A DNA stretch of 64,000 nt from an uncultured Pelagibacteraceae bacterium (GCA_902567495.1 CACFMO010000004.1:1-64000); one strand, 5' to 3'. Counted from the stretch's first letter, positions 52,636 to 63,055 are shown. Program-made: numbers and translations. Notes: generated by a model from the letters alone, not told the origin.

Positions 52636-54102
52636 ATGACAAAAAAAGTAATTGTTATCGGATCAGGATTTGGTGGATTAGCTTCAGCTCTAAGATTGAG
52701 AGCAAAAGGTTATGAGGTAACTTTAGTAGAAAAACATCCTGATTTAGGTGGAAGAGCTAGAGTGTTTAAAAAGGGTAATTTTATTTATGATGGCGGACCA
52801 ACTGTTATAACAGCTCCTTATTTAATAGAGGAATTATTTTCATTATTTAACAAAAAAATATCTAATTATGTAAAAATAGTTCCTTTAGACTTATGGTACC
52901 GTTTTGTTTTTAATGATGGTGAAACTTTTGATTATTCAGGTAACGAAAAATCAATGGAGAAAGAAATTAAGAGATTTTCAGAGAAAGATTATGAAGGGTA
53001 TAATAAACTAGTAAAGTTCACCGAAAAAATTTTTGATAAAGGTTTTACCGACCTATCAGATAAACCATTTAATAACTTTTCTTTCATGATAAAGCAAATT
53101 CCATCTTTATTAAATTTAAAAAGTTATAAGTCAGTTTATGGATTAGTTTCAAACTATATATCAAATGAAAAGTTAAGGCGAGTTTTTAGCATGCATCCTC
53201 TTCTTGTAGGTGGAAATCCTTTTACTACTACGTCGATATATGCGCTTATTCTCTTTTTGGAGAAAAAGTGGGGTATTCATTATTCAATGGGTGGTACTGG
53301 GTCTGTGGTAAAAGCCCTTGAGAAGCTAATGGAGGAAGAAAATATAACAGTTATTAAAGATGCAGAAGTTACTGAAATAATTTCAAAAAACAAAGATGTT
53401 AAAGCAGTGAAAATTAATAATTCAAAAATCATTGATTGTGATTATGTTGTTTGTAACTCTGATCCACCAAATGTATATAAAAATTTAATAAAGTCTAAAG
53501 ATAACTATAATTTTTTATTTAAACAAAAAATGAAAAGAATGGATTATTCGATGGGACTTTTTGTATATTATTTCGGGTCAAAAAAACAATACAAAAATGT
53601 AGCTCATCATACAATTTATTTTGGAAAATCTTACAAAGAACACCTAGAGAAAATTTTCGAAAAAAAAGTTTTATCAGAAGATATAAGCTATTATTTACAT
53701 CGACCATCAGCAACGGATCCAAATATGTCTCCAAATGGTCAAGATGCCTTTTATGTATTAGTTCCAGTTCCAAATAATTTATCAAATATTAATTGGTCAA
53801 ATGAGGGTGAAAAATTTAAAGATTTAATATTAGATAAAATGGATAAATCTGTTTTGCCTGGAATTAAAGAAAATGTAGTGAGTGATTTTTATTTAACACC
53901 AGACTACTTCGAGAAAGATTTAGCGACTCTTCATGGTTCTGGATTTTCAATTCAACCCAAATTTTCTCAATCTGCTTATTTTAGATTTCATAACCAATCA
54001 GAAGTTTTCGATAATTTGTTTTTTGTGGGAGCTGGAACCCACCCTGGCGCTGGAATGCCAGGTGTAATCTCATCCGCTAAGGTTTTAGATAAAATTTTAT
54101 AA
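52636..54102 (+). CDS. crtI: Phytoene desaturase CrtI
   Basis: VIVIGSGFGGLASALRLRAKGYEVTLVEKHPDLGGRARVFKKGNFIYDGGPTVITAP; FFVGAGTHPGAGMPGVISSAKVL. Confidence 0.97.
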   Translation: MTKKVIVIGSGFGGLASALRLRAKGYEVTLVEKHPDLGGRARVFKKGNFIYDGGPTVITAPYLIEELFSLFNKKISNYVKIVPLDLWYRFVFNDGETFDYSGNEKSMEKEIKRFSEKDYEGYNKLVKFTEKIFDKGFTDLSDKPFNNFSFMIKQIPSLLNLKSYKSVYGLVSNYISNEKLRRVFSMHPLLVGGNPFTTTSIYALILFLEKKWGIHYSMGGTGSVVKALEKLMEEENITVIKDAEVTEIISKNKDVKAVKINNSKIIDCDYVVCNSDPPNVYKNLIKSKDNYNFLFKQKMKRMDYSMGLFVYYFGSKKQYKNVAHHTIYFGKSYKEHLEKIFEKKVLSEDISYYLHRPSATDPNMSPNGQDAFYVLVPVPNNLSNINWSNEGEKFKDLILDKMDKSVLPGIKENVVSDFYLTPDYFEKDLATLHGSGFSIQPKFSQSAYFRFHNQSEVFDNLFFVGAGTHPGAGMPGVISSAKVLDKIL

Positions 54103-54966
54103 TGAATACAAAAAATTATTTATCTATTTACGCAAAATCATTTAATTGGTCTGGTTTCTTTTTGCCAAAAAAAATCTATTATAAATGCTCTGTTTTATAT
54201 GATTTTTGTCGGACAATAGATAACATTGCTGACCAAAATAAAGATCTAGAAATTAAAAAAAAAGAACTTGGAGAATTTAGAAAAAAGTTTGAGCAAAAAA
54301 ATAAAGATGATGGTGTTATAAAAAATATGTGGGATTTAATGAATGAGAAAAATATTTCAAAAAAAATTGTCGGAGATTTATTTGACGGGATTAATTATGA
54401 TTTAAAAAAGGAAGTTAGGATAGAGACAGAAAAAGAGTTATTGATTTATTCCTATAGGGTAGCAGGAACAGTTGGTTTAATGATGGCAAAAATATTTGGT
54501 GTTAAGAAAAAAGAATCTTTACAGAGAGCTATTGATTTAGGGATAGCAATGCAATTAACAAATATTGCAAGGGATGTCGTTGAAGATGAACAAAAAAATA
54601 GATTTTATTTGATAAAAAGTTCCAACGATGTTTTTTAAAAGTATTCAAAATATAATTTTAAAAGCCGACTCTTTTTATGATAGCTCTTTTGAAGGTATTA
54701 GAGATATACCTCTGAATAGTCGTTTTTCAATAATAGTTGCTAGAAGAGTTTATAGACAAATAGGTAAAAAAATTTGTAATCAAAAAGATATTAACCATTA
54801 TCGACAAGCTGGAAAAATTTATGTTTCTAACTTTGGAAAAATAATTCAAACACTTTTTTCATTAAAAGATTTGATAATACTTTTCTTTGTTAAGGAAAAA
54901 AAATACGAAAAGGAATTGGAATATAATTTAATTAATGAAGATATAAGTTTAAATGAAAGAATATGA
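54102..54966 (+). CDS. crtB: Phytoene synthase CrtB, frame broken at T6 54631..54636
   Basis: YDFCRTIDNIAD; GIAMQLTNIARDVVEDEQKNRFYL. Deleting one T joins ...SSNDVFKSIQNIILKADSFYDSSFEGIRDIPLNSRFSIIVARRVYRQIG. Confidence 0.88.
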
Positions 54967-56018
54967 TTTTGTAATAGTAGGTGGTGGTTGTGCTGGCTTA
55001 TCTTTAGCTTATGAGCTTGATACTCATAATAAACTTAATGATAAAACACTTGCGATTGTTGAAACTAGAGAAGAATATAAAAGAGACAAAACTTGGTCAT
55101 TTTGGAGAGTTAATGAACATAACTTTAATGACTGTATTAAAAAAAGTTGGAAGCAGTTTTCTATAAAAACTAATTCAGAAACAAAAGTTATTAAATGTGA
55201 TCAATTTCCATATGAAAGTATAGATAGTGGGCTTTTTTATAACAAAATAAATACACGATTAAAGAAAAATAAAAACATAAAATTTTTTAAAGATATTAAT
55301 GACTTAAATACTAGCAAGTCGTTTATATTTAATAGCTTACCCACTGTAAACGAAGATAATGATAATAATCTTTGGCAACTTTTTCATGGTGTAGAAATTG
55401 AAACAAGAGAAGATTGTTTTAATGAGAGTACTGTAAATTTAATGGATTTTAACTGTGAACAAAGAGATGGGGTTCATTTCTTTTATGTTTTGCCTTTTAG
55501 TAAAAATAGAGCAATGATTGAAAGTACATGGTTATCGAAAAAAAATGATTCTTTAAAAGATTATGAGTCTCAAATAAAAATTTATTTAAATGATTTGGGT
55601 ATCAAAGACTATAAAATTAATTATAGGGAGGAAGGCGCTATTCCACTTTTTTATCCGATAAACAGGAAAGAAAACAATAAAATTAATATTGGAACTGCTG
55701 GCGGGATGACAAGACTTAGTACAGGTTATACCTTTTTTAAATATTCAAGAACATTCAAAATATATTCGTAAGAATATTGAAAATATTGAAATGACAAAAG
55801 TTTTTGAGATTGGTAAGAAATATAGATTTTTAGATGAGATTTTTCTTAGGGTTTTAAAGAAACATCCGGAAAAAATGCCAAATATATTCTCAAAAATATT
55901 CAATAGCTCATACAGAACAGCTATTAAGTTTTTATCAAATAAAAGTAATACTATTGAGGATATATCTGTAATTTTAAAAATGCCAAAATGGATATTTATT
56001 AAATCTATTTTCAATTAA
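54953..56018 (+). CDS. crtY: Lycopene beta-cyclase CrtY, frame broken at T6 55733..55738
   Basis: YDFVIVGGGCAGLSLAYELD; GTAGGMTRLSTGYTF. Deleting one T gives TFLNIQEHSKYIRKNIENIEMTKVFEIGKKYRFLDEIFLRVLKKHPEKMP. Confidence 0.87.
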
Positions 56019-56019
56019 A

Positions 56020-56962
56020 ATGATAAAAAAAATATACGGCAAACATACATTCTTGTTCACATTACTAACTGTTGGATTGTCGATTTTTGCTTTATTAGGT
56101 AAAGATTTTTTTTCATCTTTAAATGAGTTAGTTATTTTATTTGTTTGTTTATTTTTTATTTTATCAATTGGAATATCGCATGGAACTTTGGATAACTATA
56201 AGGCAAACAAATTACTCAAAATCTATAGGGTAAACAATAGGGCTATTTTTTTTTTAATTTATATTATTATATCTGCATTAGTAATTTTTATTTGGAGTTT
56301 ATATAGTACTTACACTTTGCTAGCTTTTTTAATTGTTGCTTCTTATCATTTCGGACTTGAAGATACTTCGTTTTTACACGGAGGAAATTCATTCCTAGAT
56401 CAATTTTTTTATTTAATTAAAGGATCATTGATAGTTTTTGCGCCACTTTTTTTTCATTTTGATGAAACATTAAAAATTTTTGAAACTTTAATGGTAAATA
56501 AAACGTTTTTGACTTTCCTTGAATTAGAGCATTGGATAATTAATTTTTTTCTTTTTTTAAGCTTTATTGGCTATTTATATTTTGCAAATAAAAATAAATT
56601 TGAAGATTTTGAGGTTTTATTTTTTGGATATGTTATCAATTGTAATTTTAAATTATATTTTTTCTCCAATAATTGCTTTTACACTTTACTTTTGTTTTCT
56701 TCACTCAATAAGACATATTATATCTTTGTCTAACGAACTTGATAAAAATGACTTTTCAAATGGTGTAAAGATTTTTATTAAAAAAGCTTTACCTTTAACG
56801 GTTGTAACAGCAATTTTATATTTGGTAGCAAGCATTTTGTTATCAAAATCCTATGGTTTAAATGATGTGATCATTAAGGTTATATTTATTGGTTTGGCGT
56901 CACTTACTTTTCCGCATATATTGTTGGAATATTTGTTAGAAATTAATGAAAAACGAAATTAA
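56020..56962 (+). CDS. blh: Brp/Blh-type beta-carotene 15,15'-dioxygenase, frame broken at T6 56620..56625
   Basis: SIGISHGTLDNYKANKLL; ASYHFGLEDT. Deleting one T gives FEVLFLDMLSIVILNYIFSPIIAFTLYFCFLHSIRHIISL, joining ORF 56567..56962. Confidence 0.87.
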
Positions 56963-57881
56963 AATTTATTTAGCTGCTCCAAGAGGATTTTGTGCTGGCG
57001 TTGATAGAGCTATAGAGATAGTAAAAAAAGCTTTAGATAAATATGGTTCTCCAGTTTATGTAAGACATGAGATAGTTCATAATAAAAATGTAGTCGAGTC
57101 TTTAAAAAAATTAGGTGCCGTTTTTGTAGAAGAGTTATCCGAAATAAAGGATGCATCTAGACCAGTTATTTTTTCAGCACACGGTGTACCAAAAAAAATA
57201 CCTGAAGAGGCAAAATCAAAAAAAATCTTTTATGTAGACGCTACTTGCCCTCTTGTTTCGAAGGTTCACCGAGAAACAGAGCAGCTATTTAAGAAGGGTT
57301 TTGATATTGTTCTAATTGGTCATAAAAATCATCCAGAAGTTATAGGCACAATGGGACAACTACCCACGGGTTCCATTAAGCTAATTGAGACTGTTGGGGA
57401 TGTTAAAAATTTAAGTTTTTCAAAACCAGTTGCTTATGTTACTCAAACAACACTGTCTGTTGATGATACAAAAGAGATTATTGATGCATTGAAACAAAAA
57501 TTTCCAGAAATAAAGGGACCAATTAAAGAAGATATTTGCTATGCAACAACGAATAGACAATCAGCGGTTAAAAAAATTGCTCCAAATTGTGAGATGTTTT
57601 TTGTTTTAGGAAGTAGAAATTCGTCAAATTCAGCAAGATTGGTTGAAGTAGCTAAAAAATCTGGTTGTGAAAATTCAGAATTAATTTTTTATGGCAAAAA
57701 AGCTCCAATAGATAAAATAAAAAATTGTAAGACTATTGGTCTTTCATCTGGTGCTTCAGCACCTGAAGAATTAGTGCAAAACTTTATTTCAGAAATAAAA
57801 GAGAGTATGGATGTTTCAATTGAGGAAATTGTTACTGCAAACGAAAAAGTAGTTTTTAAATTGCCAAAAGAAGTGAGTTAA
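56946..57881 (+). CDS. ispH: 4-hydroxy-3-methylbut-2-enyl diphosphate reductase
   Basis: APRGFCAGVDRAIEIV; YVRHEIVHNKNVV; DATCPLVSKVH; EDICYATTNRQ. Confidence 0.97.
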   Translation: MKNEIKIYLAAPRGFCAGVDRAIEIVKKALDKYGSPVYVRHEIVHNKNVVESLKKLGAVFVEELSEIKDASRPVIFSAHGVPKKIPEEAKSKKIFYVDATCPLVSKVHRETEQLFKKGFDIVLIGHKNHPEVIGTMGQLPTGSIKLIETVGDVKNLSFSKPVAYVTQTTLSVDDTKEIIDALKQKFPEIKGPIKEDICYATTNRQSAVKKIAPNCEMFFVLGSRNSSNSARLVEVAKKSGCENSELIFYGKKAPIDKIKNCKTIGLSSGASAPEELVQNFISEIKESMDVSIEEIVTANEKVVFKLPKEVS

Positions 57882-58850
57882 ATGGCTGTATACACAAAAT
57901 TAGAACAAGAAGAGATTAATAATATTTTATTAAATTATAAACTGGGTAAACTTAAAAAATTTGAGGGTATTAAAGAAGGTATTGAAAATACAAATTATTA
58001 TATTGAAACTGAAAAGGGTAAATATATTTTAACAATTTACGAGAGAAGAGTTAAGGAAACTGATTTACCCTTTTTTTCAAATTTGATGGTCGAACTTAGT
58101 AAAAATGGTTTTGTTTGTCCAAAACCTATATCAAATAAGGATAATAACTATATATCAGATTTTAATGATAAAAAATTTATGATCGTCAGTTTTTTGGATG
58201 GAAAATCAAAAAGTAATTTATCACCTTCTGAATGCAAGATTGTTGGAAACCAAATTGCTAGAATGCATCAAATCACAAAAAATTTTAAATTCACAAGGAA
58301 TAATGATTTATCAGTTAGATCTTGGAGAAGTATTTTTTCTCAAGTTAAGGACAGGTGTAATAAAATTCATGCAGAGCTCCCAAGTTTAATTGAGGCAAAT
58401 TTATCTAGTATTGAGAAAGAATGGCCAAAAAATTTACCATCTGGAATTATTCATGCAGATTTATTTAGTGATAATATTTTTTTTAAAAATAATAAGTTTT
58501 CTGGATTTATTGATTTTTATTTTTCATGTAATGACTTTTATGCTTTTGAAATAGCAATATGCTTCAATGCATTATGCTTTGATGGCATGAAACAAAATTT
58601 AAGTTTTAATGTAACAAAAGCAAAAAAATTAATGGAGGGATATAATGAAGTTAGAAAAATATCCAAAGATGAAAAAGATGCTATTAAGGTTCTGTCCCAA
58701 GGTGCTGCTTTAAGATTTCTTCTAACGAGAGTTTTTGATTATATTAATACAGTTGATAATGCAGTTGTGAAAATAAAAGATCCAGAAGAATACTTAAAAA
58801 GGCTTGAATTTCATAAAAATGCAAAAAGTTTTGAAGATTATTTGATTTAA
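57882..58850 (+). CDS. thrB: Homoserine kinase (ThrB2-type)
   Basis: EGIENTNYYIETEKGKYILTIYE; GIIHADLFSDNIFFKNNKFSGFIDFYFSCND. Confidence 0.92.
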   Translation: MAVYTKLEQEEINNILLNYKLGKLKKFEGIKEGIENTNYYIETEKGKYILTIYERRVKETDLPFFSNLMVELSKNGFVCPKPISNKDNNYISDFNDKKFMIVSFLDGKSKSNLSPSECKIVGNQIARMHQITKNFKFTRNNDLSVRSWRSIFSQVKDRCNKIHAELPSLIEANLSSIEKEWPKNLPSGIIHADLFSDNIFFKNNKFSGFIDFYFSCNDFYAFEIAICFNALCFDGMKQNLSFNVTKAKKLMEGYNEVRKISKDEKDAIKVLSQGAALRFLLTRVFDYINTVDNAVVKIKDPEEYLKRLEFHKNAKSFEDYLI

Positions 58851-58851
58851 T

Positions 58852-59280
58852 ATGAAATACAAAATTTATACTGACGGTGCATGCTCAGGAAATCCAGGTC
58901 CTGGTGGATGGGCTGCGATAATACTAGTAGATGATAAAATCAAAAAAGAGATCTCAGGTAGTGAAAAAAACACAACAAATAACAAAATGGAGTTATTAGC
59001 ACCAATTAGAGCGATACAAAAATTTAAAAAAAAATCTGAAATTTTAATTTACACGGACTCTAATTACGTAAAAGATGGTATTACAACTTGGATAAAAAAA
59101 TGGGAAAAAAACGGATGGAAAACTGCTTCAAAAAAACCAGTTAAAAATATCGAACTATGGAAAAAGTTAAAAAATTTATCCTCAAAACACTCTATAAAAT
59201 GGATATGGGTAAAGGGTCACGCTCAAAATAAGTACAATAATCTTGTTGATGAAATTGCACAGAGAGCTATAAAAAGGTAA
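58852..59280 (+). CDS. rnhA: Ribonuclease HI
   Basis: IYTDGACSGNPGPGGWAAIIL; NNKMELLAPIRAI; YTDSNYVKDGI; WVKGHA. Confidence 0.97.
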   Translation: MKYKIYTDGACSGNPGPGGWAAIILVDDKIKKEISGSEKNTTNNKMELLAPIRAIQKFKKKSEILIYTDSNYVKDGITTWIKKWEKNGWKTASKKPVKNIELWKKLKNLSSKHSIKWIWVKGHAQNKYNNLVDEIAQRAIKR

Positions 59281-59661
59281 ATGATTAAACAAATTCCAAG
59301 TGATAAAATTAAAGATTTCATAAAAGAGAATCCAAAAAGTATTTTGTTAGACGTTAGAACAAAAGAAGAGTGGGACCAAATAGGAAAACCCGATGGTGAT
59401 AAAATAGGGATTAAAACATATTTTTTATCGTCCCAGTTTCAAGGAAGAATTATTAATGAAAATTTTATAAAAGAATTTGAAGATTTAAAAATTGATAAAA
59501 ATTCTGAAATTCTAGTAATGTGTGGATCAGGTAATAGATCCCAAAGGGCAGCGGAACTTTTAACTGAAAAAGGTTTTAAATGCTTAAATGTTTCAGATGG
59601 TTTTAGAGGAGACGGTGGAGAGAAAATTGGTTGGAAAAATAATCAACTTCCAACTAAGTAA
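59281..59661 (+). CDS. Rhodanese-like domain protein
   Basis: ILLDVRTKEEWDQIGKPDG; ILVMCGSGNRSQRAAELL. Confidence 0.88.
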   Translation: MIKQIPSDKIKDFIKENPKSILLDVRTKEEWDQIGKPDGDKIGIKTYFLSSQFQGRIINENFIKEFEDLKIDKNSEILVMCGSGNRSQRAAELLTEKGFKCLNVSDGFRGDGGEKIGWKNNQLPTK

Positions 59662-60150
59662 TTAAATTTTATTTAAAAAATTTTCTGCTGCAGACAATTC
59701 ACAAGTTGCTGTTTCTTTTTCTTCTTCAATTTTTTTAACAATTCCGTCTTCTAACAACATTGTATATCTATTTGACCTTATTCCTAAACCTTTTGCCGAT
59801 TTATCTACTTCAGCCCCAATAGCTTTGGTAAATTTGCAAAAAGGATCTCCCACCATTAATATTTTATTTCCTACGTTTTGATTTTGTCCCCAAGCTTTCA
59901 TTACGTTTGGATCATTAACCGCTAAACAAATTATTTTTGTAACCCCCTTTTTTTTTGCAAGATCATAGTTTTTTATGTAGCCCGGCAAATGAATTGCTGA
60001 ACAAGTTTTTGTGAAAGCTCCAGGCATCCCTAAAATTATTATTTTCTTAGCGTTAAATAAATCATTAGTTGAAATTTTTTTTACTTCATTGGTATCATCT
60101 AAATAAAAAAAATCATTTTGAGGTAATTTGTCACCAGGTTTTATTTTCAT
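59662..60150 (-). CDS. Peroxiredoxin (Prx5-like/AhpC-TSA redoxin)
   Basis: ILGMPGAFTKTCSAIHLPGYIKNYD. Confidence 0.9.
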   Translation of the reverse strand: MKIKPGDKLPQNDFFYLDDTNEVKKISTNDLFNAKKIIILGMPGAFTKTCSAIHLPGYIKNYDLAKKKGVTKIICLAVNDPNVMKAWGQNQNVGNKILMVGDPFCKFTKAIGAEVDKSAKGLGIRSNRYTMLLEDGIVKKIEEEKETATCELSAAENFLNKI

Positions 60151-61523
60151 GATATTTTTCCTAATATATAGTTCTTCACATCCTTTATTTTGTTTTCCAA
60201 AATATCATAATTTTCTTTTTTATTCATTAAATGTGCTATCTGTTTTGGGGTTTCGACTTCCTGTGAAGTTGCCATTTTAATTGTTTCTAAAAATTTATAA
60301 GGATGAGCAGTGCCCAAAATTAAAATTTCTGAACCATTTTTTATATCTTTAGAAGCACCAACTGCAGTTGCTGTATGTGGATCAATAACGAAATTATATT
60401 CTTTTGAAAAACTTTTTATTATTTCAATGGTTTCTTTGTCATTTATTTTTTTGGCACTGAAATCTTTTTTTATGATAGCAATCTGTTCTTTATTTAATAA
60501 AAATGAACCTTTAGATTTTAAATCATTCATAAAAATTGATACTTGTTTATCATCTTCATTGAGTACATCAAAAAGTAGTCTTTCAAAATTACTTGATATT
60601 TGAACATCCATGCTTGGGGACAGGGACGGTTTTACTTTAGTCGGTTTGTATTCACCTGTATTTATAACTTTTTCTAATATATTATTTTCATTAGTAGCTA
60701 CTATTAATTTTTCAATTGGTAATCCCATTTTTTTAGCTACATAACCTGCAAAAACATCCCCAAAATTACCAGTAGGAACTGCGAAACTAACCTTTTTATT
60801 TTGAAATTTAAAATAAGAATAAAAATAATAAACTATCTGACAAATTATTCTAGCCCAATTTATAGAATTTACACCCGACATGTTAATTTTTTGTCTAAAA
60901 TCATTTTGAGAAAACATTTCTTTTACAAGTTTTTGGCAATCATCAAATGTTCCTTTGATAGCAATGTTGTAAATATTGTTGGATCCAATTGTTGTCATTA
61001 TTTTTCTTTGTATATTTGAAATTTTTTTATGTGGGTGCAAAACAAATACATTAATATTTTTTCTATCATTTAATGCTGCGATAGCTGCCGAACCAGTATC
61101 ACCTGATGTAGCAACTATAATGTTTACTTTGTTGTCTGAGGAAATATTAAATTCATCATACATGTTTCCTAGAACTTGCATTGCTATATCTTTGAAGGCC
61201 AATGTAGGGCCATGATAAAGCTCTATTAAATTTAAATTTCCAAACTTCTTGAGTTCTATAACTTCTTCGGAAGAAAAGTTTTTGTATGATTTTTTAATTA
61301 TATTTTTTAATTTATTTTTTTCTAGACTTGATGAACAAAATTTAAATATTATTTCTGTTGCAAGATCAACATAATTTAAGGTGCTTAATTTTTTAATCTC
61401 TGCTTCATTATACTTTTTAATTTGATTTGGAATAAAAAGTCCACCATCGGGAGCTAGACCTCTAAAAAAAATATCCTTAAAATTATATTTAAGATTTTTA
61501 TTCCTTGTGCTGATATATTCCAC
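60147..61523 (-). CDS. thrC: Threonine synthase (GTG start)
   Basis: YISTRNKNLKYNFKDIFFRGLAPDGGLFIPNQI; ELYHGPTLAFKDIAMQVLGN; VATSGDTGSAAIAAL. Confidence 0.96.
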   Translation of the reverse strand: MEYISTRNKNLKYNFKDIFFRGLAPDGGLFIPNQIKKYNEAEIKKLSTLNYVDLATEIIFKFCSSSLEKNKLKNIIKKSYKNFSSEEVIELKKFGNLNLIELYHGPTLAFKDIAMQVLGNMYDEFNISSDNKVNIIVATSGDTGSAAIAALNDRKNINVFVLHPHKKISNIQRKIMTTIGSNNIYNIAIKGTFDDCQKLVKEMFSQNDFRQKINMSGVNSINWARIICQIVYYFYSYFKFQNKKVSFAVPTGNFGDVFAGYVAKKMGLPIEKLIVATNENNILEKVINTGEYKPTKVKPSLSPSMDVQISSNFERLLFDVLNEDDKQVSIFMNDLKSKGSFLLNKEQIAIIKKDFSAKKINDKETIEIIKSFSKEYNFVIDPHTATAVGASKDIKNGSEILILGTAHPYKFLETIKMATSQEVETPKQIAHLMNKKENYDILENKIKDVKNYILGKIS

Positions 61524-61696
61524 TAGTTAGATAATTTTGTCTCTTTTTTAAAATTTTTCTTCCAAGATCTATTAAGCAATCCTAGAAGTGAAAGTGAAAT
61601 TACAATAACTAATAATGCCATCTGACCACCTGAGGTTTCTGATATACATACGGCACACATTTTGAGTGTTTCAGGATTTGAAATATCAATAATCAT
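61523..61696 (-). CDS. Unlisted 57-aa single-TM microprotein with CxxC (MIIDISNPETLKMCAVCISETSGGQMALLVIVISLSLLGLLNRSWKKNFKKETKLSN)
   Basis: Manual translation of the ctaG-thrC gap: start overlaps the ctaG stop (ATGA) and stop overlaps the thrC start (TAGTG). Confidence 0.8.
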   Translation of the reverse strand: MIIDISNPETLKMCAVCISETSGGQMALLVIVISLSLLGLLNRSWKKNFKKETKLSN

Positions 61697-62130
61697 TTTT
61701 TAAAATATACAAATTGAATTATAGCTTCTTTTATATTCTTTGTCACATTTGGGTCAACTAATAAAACTAAGGCATATTTTTCTTTAGCTCCTGCTTTTAA
61801 AGTTTGTTTCTCATAGCAAAAACAGTTCATTTTAGTCATAAAATCTTTAAGTTCAGGAGGGTAAACCTGAAAGGTTGCCATTGCTGAAACACTTTTGTTA
61901 CCCAAATTTTCTACTGAGTAATTTATTGTTTGTATCTCGCCTGGCTGCAAAATGATATTTGTCTGATCTGACTCAAACTTTAACGGCAAATCTTTATGAA
62001 CGCTTGTTATTAGTTTAGTTGGAATTTGTTGGGTAATATTTCTCCCATTTTGAAAAAACAAAAAAGAAAGAGTTATTATTAAAGTAATAATGCTTATTAG
62101 TATGAAAATTAATTTATTATTTTTAAGCAA
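61693..62130 (-). CDS. ctaG: Cytochrome c oxidase assembly protein CtaG/Cox11
   Basis: ENLGNKSVSAMATFQVYPPELKDFMTKMNCFCYEKQTLKAGAKEKYALVLLVDP. Confidence 0.9.
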   Translation of the reverse strand: MLKNNKLIFILISIITLIITLSFLFFQNGRNITQQIPTKLITSVHKDLPLKFESDQTNIILQPGEIQTINYSVENLGNKSVSAMATFQVYPPELKDFMTKMNCFCYEKQTLKAGAKEKYALVLLVDPNVTKNIKEAIIQFVYFKK

Positions 62131-63037
62131 ATTTGTCCACTAAAATTGATATAAAAATTGCAAATAAATATAGAATTGAAAAAGCAAATATTTGTTTAGA
62201 AATACTTCTTTCAGACTTTTTATCTTTTGTTCTTAAAAGCCTAAAACAAATAAAAATATAATATGCACTTAAAGGAAATGAAAATAATAAATAGATAATA
62301 CCCAAAAAATCAATATAGTATGGAGCTATTGCTACTGGAAATAATAATATTGAATATACAAAAATATTTTTTTTAGTTGTTTCTACTCCTGATGTGACAG
62401 GTAACATCGGTATATTGGCTTTTTTGTAATCTTCAGATTTAAATAGACTTAAAGCCCAAAAATGAGATGGCGTCCAAACGAAAATTATTAAAAATAAAAT
62501 TATAGGTTCTATTGAAACACTCCCTGTAGCTATTGCCCATCCAATTACTGGTGGTAGTGCACCTGCTGCACCTCCAATTACAATATTTTGCGGGGTCTTT
62601 CTTTTAAGCCAAATTGTATAAACGAATACATAAAATAAAATCGTCAACGCAAGTAAAGAGGCAGCCATTAGGTTTGAAAAATAATATAAGGCTCCAACAG
62701 AAACAAAAGACGATATTACTCCAAAAATTAAAGCTTCTTTTTTAGTTAATCTCCCAGTTGGAATGGGTCTTAAACAAGTTCTAGACATTAATTTATCAAC
62801 ATCGGCTTCGTACCAACAGTTAAGAGAACCCGCGGCGCCGGATCCAAGTGCAACAGCAGTAATGGATAAAATTGCATATAAATAGTCCACACTTTTATAA
62901 GGAGTAATTAAAAAACCAACTACACAAGTAAATATGGCAAGAGACATTACTCTTGGCTTCATTAATTCGAACAAAGCCTTAATATAATGAGTGCTGTCGA
63001 ATTTAAATTCTCTAGTTTTTGTGTTGGTATCTAACAA
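62123..63037 (-). CDS. ctaB: Protoheme IX farnesyltransferase
   Basis: LMKPRVMSLAIFTCVVGFL; NCWYEADVDKLMSRTCLRPIPTGRL; GGAAGALPPVIGW. Confidence 0.96.
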   Translation of the reverse strand: MLDTNTKTREFKFDSTHYIKALFELMKPRVMSLAIFTCVVGFLITPYKSVDYLYAILSITAVALGSGAAGSLNCWYEADVDKLMSRTCLRPIPTGRLTKKEALIFGVISSFVSVGALYYFSNLMAASLLALTILFYVFVYTIWLKRKTPQNIVIGGAAGALPPVIGWAIATGSVSIEPIILFLIIFVWTPSHFWALSLFKSEDYKKANIPMLPVTSGVETTKKNIFVYSILLFPVAIAPYYIDFLGIIYLLFSFPLSAYYIFICFRLLRTKDKKSERSISKQIFAFSILYLFAIFISILVDKFA

Positions 63038-63055
63038 TTGAGATCCTGTTATTAA

